From JACCZX01 sp963807155 (GTDB taxonomy: Bacteria > Pseudomonadota > Gammaproteobacteria > Burkholderiales > Burkholderiaceae_F): DNA of 64,000 nt. The DNA is taken from contig CAWEAZ010000031.1 of assembly GCA_963807155.1 (NCBI GenBank), positions 372,001 to 436,000 on the forward strand, written 5' to 3'. Of the stretch, positions 57,236-64,000 are shown one piece after another; position 1 is the first letter of the stretch, and the number at the start of each line of letters is the position of its first letter. The translations under genes and the position numbers were made by a program. The notes under the pieces are model-generated. The model had not been told where the DNA came from. It did no database searches and saw only the letters and a program-made list of their open reading frames with translations.

Positions 57236-58084
57236 CTGCCTTCGTTCGCGTTTGCTGACAACTGTCTCGCCGCTTGCTGTAAGCGCTGCACGGCGTCGAC
57301 CAATCGTGGGCCCGGACAGCTCCACCAGGCCGAAGGAACGCTAACGACGCGATCCCCGTGATAACGAACCTTCAGCGCAGGATGGCTCAAGACTTCGTAC
57401 GCCAGCGCGTGCCCCCGATCCTCGCCGGCGTTAACGATCAACAGATCGGGCTGCGCGAGCAACAGCCATTCGAGCGGCAGCGCTCCGTAGTTGTCGATGC
57501 GGCGTTCAACTGCGAGGTTGCGCAGGCCGGCGCGGGTTAGCAGGTCGTTGACCAGCGATCCCTGCCCAATCGTCAGGCCGTTCGGCTGATAAACCGCGGC
57601 GATCGGTGGCGCTCGCGTCGCTGGCGCGACGTCGAGCTCAGCAAGCCCGTTTTTGATATCGGCAATCAACTGCGCGCCATTGGCCGGCGTTCCGAGCGCC
57701 GCAGCCACCGTCGTGATCTGGGCCAGCGCTTCGTCAACGTTGCGCGGCACATCGAGCTCCAGCACCGGTATCTTCAGTCGGCGCAGTAGCGCAACCGCAG
57801 TGCGCGTCGTATACGCGCCGGCAATCACGAGATCAGGCGCGAGGGGCACGACGTCTTCGGCCAGCCCTCGGTTGACCGGGACGGTGTGCGCCAGCGCCGC
57901 GACGTTTGACAACGAAGGATCGCGCGCCAGCCACGTCACCGACTTGACGGTGCCCGGCGCTGCGAGCCGCAACACCATTTCATCGGCGCACAGGTTCAGC
58001 GAAACAATGCGCAGCGGCGTTGCGTTGCCGGCGCTGGCGAAACCCCCGCCAACAAAAAATCGCGACGGCGCGCCGAAGCTTCAT
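57232..58084 (-). pseudogene. btuF: Periplasmic cobalamin-binding protein BtuF, frameshifted in the signal peptide
   Basis: From ATG 58084 (ATGA overlap with btuB): MKLRRAVAIF, then the frame breaks. Lengthening the A6 run at 58054-58059 and the C5 run at 58043-58047 by one base each gives MKLRRAVAIFLLAGGFASAG, a normal signal peptide, followed by NATPLRIVSLNLCADEMVLR and the Peripla_BP_2 domain (WLARDPSLSNVAALAHTVPV, LVIAGAYTTRTAVALLRRLK, YGALPLEWLLLAQPDLLIVN). The IVSLNLCADE start is typical of binding proteins encoded beside btuCD. Mature part about 260 residues. Confidence 0.83.
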
Positions 58085-60048
58085 CGTTGCCAACCTCGCT
58101 TCCAAAAGCGCGCCTGCACGCCGGCATAGAACGCACGCCCGCTGGGCCGATATGAAAACATTTCTTCGTAGTCCTGGTCCAGCAGGTTCTCGACACGCGC
58201 CGTCAGGCTGACGTTGCGTGTGAGCGTCGTATTGGCCCGCGAGCCGCACCAGCGTGTAGTCACGCAATGTCACGCGCGCCGAAGTGAAGCTTCGAAAATC
58301 GAGATCTTCCTGCCGGCCGTTGTGATCGACCGCAAGCGTGATCGCACCCGCCGCGCTACGCAGCGCGTAGGTCAGCGCTGCGGAACCGACATGGCGCGGG
58401 CGGCGCACCTCAATCTGTCCGTCAGGCTGTTTGGAGTCGGTATACGTGTAGGCGACCCCTATCGTCAGATTGGCGCTAGGCGCGTATTGCGCTTCGACCT
58501 CGAATCCGCGCCGCTTGCTCTTGCCGCTGAGGTTGGTGACGCTCGAGCGAAACGTGTTCGCATCAAATGTGCTGCTGATTTCATTTTCCAGGTCGGCATC
58601 GAAGTACGTGAGCGAAAGACGGCCCTGTTCTCCGATGACGAAATCGGCGCCCACGTCAAACCCGCGCGATTCTTCCGGCTTCAAATCTGGATTCGGGTCG
58701 AAGCTTCCCGGGATAAAGCCGAATAGCTCGAAGAACGTCGGGTTCGCGATGCCCGTGCCGTAACTCGCGCGCAGTTTGACGCGCTCGCCAACCGGCTGCG
58801 CCACGGTGGCGCGATACGTCGTCGCGTCAGCGAACAGCTCGTGATGGTCGCGCCGCACCGAAAGCGTCAGTGCGGTCAACGAAGGCAACCGCGCGCGATA
58901 CTCGGCGGCAACACCCGTCTTGTCGTTTTCACGAGTCTGGCTTTCTGCAGACGCCGGCGTTGGCCCTTTGCTTTCATATTGTTGCCGCTCGTGCTCCGCT
59001 GCCAGAGTCACAGCCTGCGGCACGCTTGCGCCGAATCGCCATGTGCCCTGGTAATCAACGCGATCGCGTTTGCCTTCAAACCCGTTCGTGAACACCCCGT
59101 CCGCAAACGTGTCTTCTTGAGTCTGCGTATGCGTGAATCCGAGTTGGTGCTCGAGCGCGCCAGTCGTCAAGCGGCCACGTAATTTCGCATCGAACTGGTC
59201 ACCCTCGCTGCGGCGGTCGCCGTCGACGATCAATCCGAACGTTGGTGCCCGGAGGAAAACCAAAGTCCTGCGGATCGAACATGCTGCGGCTATCGCGATA
59301 GCGCAGTGATGCGTCAAGGCCAGCGGTAGATGTCGGCGCCCAGCCGGCGCGCGCGTACAGCGTCCCGTTGCGATAGCCGTCGTCCTCCGAACCAAAACGG
59401 GATACGTTGGTGCCGTCCGTTCTCAAAGCCGGATGCAGACAACGCATAGTTCAGCGTCTGAGTCGCGCCTCGTATCGCAGCGGAGCCGTCGACGGAAGAA
59501 AACGATCCGCCTTCGATTGATGCATCGCCTTGCATACCGGGTGCCCCGCGCTTGGTAAAGATGCTGATTACACCGCCGATCGCCTCCGAGCCATACAACA
59601 CACTCTGAGGTCCGCGCAGAATTTCAATGCGATCGATTTGCGCTGATAGCAAGTGTGCGAAATCAACTTCGGATGTAAACGGATCGTTGATCTTGACACC
59701 GTCGATCAGCACCACCGTGTGATTGGCCTCGGCGCCGCGAATGCGAACTTGTGTAACCGTACCGATCGGGCCCTGACGGCTGACGGCAATTCCTGGCACC
59801 GCACGCAGCGCATCGGAGACAAGGCGGATCTGTCGCTGCTCGAGTTCCGCGCCCGTAATGATGCTGACGGCGGACCCGGTGTCCGCCAGCGTGGCCTCCG
59901 TGCGGCTTCCACTGATGACCACTTGCTCCAGTGCAGAGACCGGCGCTGCCTGCTGCGCATGCACACTTTGCATGCAAAACGTTGCCATACAAAATACCGA
60001 CGCGCGCCGCAGCGCCGCGTCGAATCCAACTTCGAGACTGTTTTTCAT
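58081..60048 (-). pseudogene. btuB: TonB-dependent cobalamin receptor BtuB, frameshifted
   Basis: Outer-membrane receptor. From 60048: signal peptide ending SVHAQQ, TonB-box region LEQVVISGSRTEATL, plug domain VSDALRAVPGIAVSRQGPIG, VVLIDGVKINDPFTSE, IERILRGPQ-type segment (RIEILRGPQSVLYGSEAIGG). Shifts near 59430 and 59245 lead to the barrel (SLRYRDSRSMFDPQDFGFPP, then SEGDQFDAKLRGRLTTGALE, ASYGTGIANPTFFELFGFIP, PDLKPEESRGFDVGADF). A third near 58225 gives NVSLTARVENLLDQDYEEMF and the C-terminal GVQARFWKRGWQR with TGA 58081. About 655 residues in all. GGGTGAGCG before the ATG is the ribosome site. Confidence 0.88.
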
Positions 60049-60164
60049 CGCTCACCCGCGTCGAAACGCACGAGCGAGATAGGCTATGAGGGATGCAGCG
60101 ATCGGCTGCACACCATCGCCCACCGCGACCGCGCTGCTGAAGCCGCCACACGATGCAGCGGCTC

Positions 60165-60380
60165 GCCCGTCAGGCCGGTCTCCGGACTCGTCAACACAGC
60201 GCGCGTTGTAAATGACAACAAATCGGCGCTATCGGATCGCACCTTCCCGCGTCTGACGACGCAGTGGCGCAGTACGCGATCCGTCACTCTGACTTACCGT
60301 TGCGGGGGCAGTGCCGGCTTTAGCGTTTCCACTTCACCGGCTTCCCGTTTCACCCGAGGCTTTCGCCGCGAGCACCTGAC
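60165..60380 (-). ncRNA. Cobalamin (adenosylcobalamin) riboswitch upstream of btuB
   Basis: The minus strand shows the AGGTGCTCGCGGCGAAAGCC start, GGGTGAAACGGGAAGCCGGTG, the B12-box CCGGCACTGCCCCCGCAACG followed by GTAAGTC, and the closing GAGTCCGGAGACCGGCCTG. These are the conserved blocks of the cobalamin riboswitch in the right order over about 210 bases. About 115 bases separate it from the btuB ATG; no T-run terminator is seen, so control is probably translational. Confidence 0.95.
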
Positions 60381-60460
60381 GCGTCATGACTATAGCGCTA
60401 CCGACGGCATCCTTCTTGCTGTTCAACACCGCGCACCGCAACTTCTATCCTGGAGCAGAA

Positions 60461-60958
60461 ATGACGAAAGCGACAAGCAAGCAGCAACATCTGTATGACT
60501 TGTTAAAGGATTTCGATACGGCCATGTTGGTCACGCGCTCGGCCGACGGGCATATGCATTCACGACCGATGGCGATTGCCGAATTGCGCGCCGATTCGGA
60601 TGCGTACTTCGTCACCAGCATCAATTCGCCGAAGGTGGCCGAGATCAAGGCGAACCCCGGTGTCACCTTGACATTTCAAAGCTCGAATCAATACGCGTCG
60701 CTAAGCGGTCATGCCACGATTGTTCGCGATCAGGCGTTGATTGATCGGCTATACAAAGAGGACTGGAAGATTTGGTTCCCGCAAGGCAAGACCGACCCAT
60801 CAATTTCGATGCTGAAGTTCAATGCGCAACACGGCGAGTACTGGGATAACGCAGGAGCGCAGGGCCTGAAGTTTGTCTTCGAGGCGGCGAAGGCCTATGT
60901 CAAGGGAGAGCGGCCGAAAGAGGAAGACCAAAAGCAGCACGCGAAGGTCGACTTGTAG
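60461..60958 (+). CDS. Pyridoxamine 5'-phosphate oxidase-family (general stress protein 26-like) protein
   Basis: A 165-residue split-barrel flavin-binding protein: HLYDLLKDFDTAMLVTRSAD, SRPMAIAELRADSDAYFVTS and VAEIKANPGVTLTFQSSNQY, then KIWFPQGKTDPSISMLKFNA. This is the pattern of GSP26-like proteins, which bind FMN or FAD; physiological substrate unknown. ATG 60461 has GGAGCAGAA upstream; an earlier in-frame ATG would overlap the riboswitch. Confidence 0.85.
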   Translation: MTKATSKQQHLYDLLKDFDTAMLVTRSADGHMHSRPMAIAELRADSDAYFVTSINSPKVAEIKANPGVTLTFQSSNQYASLSGHATIVRDQALIDRLYKEDWKIWFPQGKTDPSISMLKFNAQHGEYWDNAGAQGLKFVFEAAKAYVKGERPKEEDQKQHAKVDL

Positions 60959-61022
60959 TCCAAGTGACAGCACGCAGCGCCGAGCGCTTTCGCGAGTCGC
61001 GCGTCTGACCAGCGCGATACTT

Positions 61023-61517
61023 TCAGGCGAGAGTGGCTCGCCGCAACTTGAGGTAAGCCGCCGCAGCGATCATTCCGAACACAGGATGAATCAGTGTCGG
61101 CACCATGCCGCTGCGCGACTCCGTGAGCCACGGAAACAGCAGCGGCGCGAACACGTAGTAGTTGACAACGTAGATGCCGAAGCCGACCGCGACGCCGATC
61201 ATCAGGCCGATCCTCCAATTCGCCTTGCGAACGAAGAACGCGACGATCACGCCATAGATCATCGAAAGACCGAAGTGCACGATCGTTGAGACGATAAAGA
61301 GAAGCAGATCGAAGGTCGCGGGCGGCGGCAAAACGCCCGTGCCCATCAAGATCGCGGCCGTGTGGCGCATGTTGACCCAAACGTTTTGGCCTTGCGTCCA
61401 CGCACTCGCCGCCAGAAGCGCGAGATCGACCACACCTGCGAACAACCCCGCAAGCAGGGCTGCCTTGATATCGACGCCTTGCCAGCGGCTGCTACCAGGG
61501 GTGGTTAGGCTCGACAT
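61023..61517 (-). CDS. Conserved inner membrane protein, four to five helices
   Basis: A 164-residue hydrophobic protein. Segments AALLAGLFAGVVDLALLAAS, FDLLLFIVSTIVHFGLSMIY, GVIVAFFV, IGLMIGVAVGFGIYVVNYYV and HPVFGMIAAAAYLKL are membrane helices. Charged residues such as the Asp in helix 1 and HF in helix 2 are notable. It resembles small YagU/DUF1440-like membrane proteins, but I cannot name a family with confidence. It converges with the PPOX-family gene. Confidence 0.65.
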   Translation of the reverse strand: MSSLTTPGSSRWQGVDIKAALLAGLFAGVVDLALLAASAWTQGQNVWVNMRHTAAILMGTGVLPPPATFDLLLFIVSTIVHFGLSMIYGVIVAFFVRKANWRIGLMIGVAVGFGIYVVNYYVFAPLLFPWLTESRSGMVPTLIHPVFGMIAAAAYLKLRRATLA

Positions 61518-61564
61518 AGGCCGTGTTTATACAACACCGTCGGCACGACGCGCGCCTTGCGCTG

Positions 61565-62204
61565 CTAGTTGCCCATGCCTCCGGCGCTGGCCGCGGCCGA
61601 TGCCGCGGCGTATGCGGCGGTTCCCTTGGCCGGAATTGTCCAGAAATAAATGGATCGCCCGCCGACATCGAGCGTCTTTTCGGGCTTCCAATCTCCCATT
61701 GCAAACGCGTGCGAAACGATGCGCGTACCGGGCTTTAACTCTTTCAACATCTTGGGCAACAACTTGACGTTCAGAGCGGGCAATAGGTAAAGCGTTATCA
61801 CGGTAGCGTCGGAAAAGTTGGCTTCAAACAAGTCCTCGTTACGAAAGTGCACGCGGTCACCGACATCCGCTGTCGTTGAGGTTCTGCTGCGCTTCCGAAA
61901 TGCGCTCCGGGTTGATCTCGATGCCGGTGGCGCGCGTCACGTTGTACTTCTGCGCCGCCGTGATCGGGATGCGACCGTCACCCGAGCCCAGGTCGTACAG
62001 CACGTCCCCACGGCGGACATTCGCAATGGTCAACATTGCATCAACGACCTCCGGTGGTGTCGGGACGTAGATCACATCGGGCGACCGCAGAGGCTTGGCC
62101 GGCGCCGGCGGCACTGCTTGAGTTGATTGCCCGCCGACATCGGACCATGCAGCAATCAAGAACAGAGTCGTTGCCAGCCATTGGATCGCTTTACCCGATT
62201 GCAT
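61565..62204 (-). pseudogene. Exported class I SAM-dependent methyltransferase, frameshifted
   Basis: From 62204: a signal peptide (WLATTLFLIAAWSDVGGQS), VIYVPTPPEVVDAMLTIANV, motif I LYDLGSGDGRIPITAAQKYN and GIEINPERISEAQQNLNDSG. A one-base shift near 61862 links to DRVHFRNEDLFEANFSDATV, TLYLLPALNVKLLPKMLKEL and GTRIVSHAFAMGDWKPEKT. The full protein is about 212 residues. This exported methyltransferase-like group is common in beta-proteobacteria with no known substrate. Confidence 0.8.
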
Positions 62205-62242
62205 TTGTTATTCCCCTCTCAGTTGAAGTAACGCGAATGGCG

Positions 62243-62476
62243 TCACGCCCGATCGCGCAGTTCCGTCACACCTTCATGTTCCGCGCAATGATCACAGCAG
62301 AACATCCGTCCCTCCTTTTCGAGGCCGTGACCGACGATGCGCACACCACAATGCTCGCACGTGGGAGCGAGCAGGTGGATCGCGCACTCGAAACTGTCGA
62401 AGGTGTAGGTCCGGCCGCTCTTTCTGACTTCGAACGACTTGTCGTAGTCATTGCCGCAAGCTTCGCACTTCGCCAT
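62243..62476 (-). CDS. Small cysteine-rich zinc-binding protein (prokaryotic metallothionein-like)
   Basis: A 77-residue protein with seven cysteines: MAKCEACGNDYDKSFEV, FDSFECAIHLLAPTCEHCGV and MFCCDHCAEHEGV. The paired CxxC/CxxH motifs suggest two zinc sites; similar proteins are labelled prokaryotic metallothionein-like. GGAG lies seven bases before the ATG. Function unproven. Confidence 0.75.
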   Translation of the reverse strand: MAKCEACGNDYDKSFEVRKSGRTYTFDSFECAIHLLAPTCEHCGVRIVGHGLEKEGRMFCCDHCAEHEGVTELRDRA

Positions 62477-62491
62477 ATCTCCTCCAATTAG

Positions 62492-62988
62492 CTATCGGTC
62501 CCGAGCGCGCGTTCGCGCAGCCTTGCGTGCGGCGGCGGAGCGTTTCGCCGCGCCCTTCGTTTTCACCGCTTTGCGGGCAGCAGCCGATCGTTCAGATGCA
62601 GTTTTCGCTTCTGCCGCCGCGTGTGCATGCCGCGAGAGCGCTGTTTCGAGGCCGCGGCTGTGCCTTCGCGCTCGAGCATGCGTCTCGCTGCGCGCGAGCG
62701 GGCCGGCGACACTTTGTCGTCGCGTGCTTGCCCCGCCTTGTAGGCGCTTGCTGCGCTCCGTCGTGTGCGTTCCGAGGTCGTACCCCTGGCGGGCGGCGGC
62801 AGATCGACGCCCGCGCGCCGCGCTTTCGACAGACCGATTGCGATGGCTTGTTTGGCTGAACGCGCTCCGTGTTTGCCTTCGCGGATGTGCTCGATCTCTT
62901 CACGCACGAACTCGCCTGCCTGCGTGCTCGCTGCCTTGCCTTCGCGTTTGTCTTTCTTCGCTCGTTCCAGTGTCGCTTTGTCCGGCAT
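62492..62988 (-). CDS. Lys/Arg-rich DUF6496-type protein (frameshift near the middle)
   Basis: A basic protein starting MPDKATLERAKKDKREGKAA, STQAGEFVREEIEHIREGKH and GARSAKQAIAIGLSKARRAG, the DUF6496 pattern. The open frame stops at 62563, but a one-base shift near 62645 gives TALSRHAHAAAEAKTASERS, AAARKAVKTKGAAKRSAAAR and a TAG at 62492, the histone-H1-like Ala/Lys tail usual in this family. Full length about 165 residues. A nucleic-acid-associated role is a guess from composition. Confidence 0.78.
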
Positions 62989-63169
62989 GTCGACCTCCTA
63001 TCAGGGCGCTCACCGGCATGCCCAGAGCATCTGGCGTTCCCGATCGAGCATTTCAGGATCGTTCCAGTCTCCAAGCGTTTCGTCCCCAACGATCTGCAGT
63101 TCGTCGCATCCCTATGGGCGCGCGATCGCGTGCCTTCTAGAGTCGCCGCTCCGCCATGGAAGGACACCA

Positions 63170-63454
63170 ATGAAAAATTCCCTTATTGCCCCGCTCGCCG
63201 TTGCAGTCCTAGCCAGTTGTGCACAGATGACGGCCGGCAGCTCGTCAGCCGAGCTTCAATGCGTCAACTTCGCGCGTAACGAAGGCCTTAAGGTTGTTCG
63301 AGTCGACGGGATCGATGCCGCGGGCAGCGGACAAAACGTTCGGCTGCGCCTGGAAGACTCATTGGGCCGCGGCTTCAATGCAACTTGTAGCTCGGCCGCA
63401 GCGGGTCAGGCTAGCTGGACGCAACCGCTGCCAACGAACGCCGTGCGCGGCTGA
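63170..63454 (+). CDS. Small lipoprotein of unknown function
   Basis: A 94-residue protein with a lipoprotein signal MKNSLIAPLAVAVLASC (lipobox LASC), then QMTAGSSSAELQCVNFARNE, VVRVDGIDAAGSGQNVRLRL and NATCSSAAAGQASW. Two more cysteines may form a disulfide in the periplasm. The ATG has GGAAGGACACCA upstream. I do not recognise the family. Confidence 0.65.
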   Translation: MKNSLIAPLAVAVLASCAQMTAGSSSAELQCVNFARNEGLKVVRVDGIDAAGSGQNVRLRLEDSLGRGFNATCSSAAAGQASWTQPLPTNAVRG

Positions 63455-63473
63455 CGGCACTTGGAGAAGGCGG

Positions 63474-64000
63474 CTAAGCCGCCTCTCTTCTTGGCGGGCG
63501 TTGCGCAACCAGCTCGTTCAAGAGTAGCGCGCTGATCACCAGCGCGCCGCCGATCAACGTGTGACGCGTGATGACTTCGCCGGCGCCCGCCCACGCCAGC
63601 AGCGGTCCGAGAACAACTTCGAGGAGCGCTAACAACGCCACTTCAGTGGCTGACAAGATGCCGCGCTGCGATCACGAGCAGCGTGCAAGGCAGCCCGAGC
63701 TGAAAAAACCCGAGCAACGCCAGCAACAGCATGTCGCGCGGTTGGGCGATAAACGGAAGCGCAAACGGCAGCATCGCCAACGCGGAAATCACACCGCCAA
63801 GAAATATGGCGGGCACCAGGTCCACTGCCTGCCCGCGTTTCTTCAAGATCACAACGTTGATGGCGGACGCGATCGGCACGCCGAGCGCGATCAGCATTCC
63901 AAGAACGCTTGCGCTTGATTCGATGCGCAAGCTGCCCGCGAACATCGCGGCAATGCCCAACCATTGCAATGAAGATTGCGAGCCACGTGCGGGGCGATAT
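63474..64000 (-). pseudogene. EamA/DMT-family transporter, C-terminal part, frameshifted
   Basis: The second EamA repeat of a drug/metabolite transporter, cut by the right edge. Three segments: ISPRTWLAIFIAM from 64000; after a shift near 63955 IAAMFAGSLRIESSASVLGM and ALGVPIASAINVVILKKRGQ, ALLGFFQLGLPCTLLVIAAR; after a shift near 63656 LSATEVALLALLEVVLGPLL, AWAGAGEVITRHTLIGGALV. The LLEVVLGPLLAW and IGGALVI motifs are typical of EamA repeat 2. Substrate unknown. Confidence 0.78.

Noticed and set aside
57980..59395. A 471-residue open frame ending past the btuB stop
   Set aside because: The ends are out-of-frame readings of btuB and btuF; only the middle is receptor sequence.
62592..63170. 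A 192-codon basic frame overlapping the DUF6496 gene
   Set aside because: Different frame of the same gene with no family motif; only its end abuts the true reading.
1..64000. CRISPR arrays, tRNA or rRNA genes, insertion sequences, prophage genes
   Set aside because: No regularly spaced repeats, no cloverleaf or rRNA-like stretches and no transposase or phage proteins were recognised on reading the window; a tRNAscan or Rfam run was not possible here.

Overview
The window looks like a chromosomal segment of a high-GC betaproteobacterium, most probably Burkholderiales. The evidence is gene order: lolC/lolD beside comEC; recJ-prfB-lysS; a complete isc operon; and the run leuC-ecnA-leuD-leuB-asd-fimV-truA-trpF-trpB-trpA-accD-folC-dedD-purF-metZ, the usual beta-proteobacterial arrangement. 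No rRNA, tRNA, phage, insertion sequence or CRISPR array was recognised.

Layout. 0-10 kb: the 5' end of comEC, a DUF2062 membrane protein, lolD and lolC (lipoprotein release), recJ, prfB with its programmed +1 frameshift, lysS and a Nudix hydrolase. 10-15.4 kb: iscRSUA-hscBA-fdx-iscX on the minus strand, with a 25-bp IscR-type palindrome upstream of iscR. 15.4-32.4 kb: one long minus-strand series covering leucine, aspartate-semialdehyde, tryptophan, fatty-acid, folate, purine and methionine biosynthesis. metZ at its downstream end is preceded by what reads as a SAM-II riboswitch with a terminator and a competing antiterminator. 32.4-47 kb: housekeeping and accessory metabolism (intradiol dioxygenase-like protein, M48 peptidase, aroC, an MFS-acyltransferase fusion, prolyl aminopeptidase, metY, LysE and YihY membrane proteins, wrbA, a glycolate-oxidase-type flavoprotein). 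48-52.5 kb: a response regulator, sensor kinase, PAP2 phosphatase and EptA phosphoethanolamine transferase, which together resemble a pmrAB-type lipid A modification locus. 53.8-60.4 kb: cobalamin uptake (btuB-btuF-btuC-btuD behind a cobalamin riboswitch, plus a second BtuF-like protein). 60.4-64 kb: small stress, membrane and lipoprotein genes, and a DMT permease cut by the window end.

The most striking overall property is the number of broken reading frames. More than twenty genes need one to three single-base frame changes to read through, yet every segment keeps its family sequence without degeneration. Essential genes (hscA, folC) are affected, and at least one case is repaired exactly by lengthening two homopolymers. 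I therefore read most of them as base-calling or assembly indels rather than real pseudogenes, and they are much denser beyond about 40 kb. prfB is the one recoding event that is certainly biological. Coordinates for broken genes span the whole reconstructed gene.
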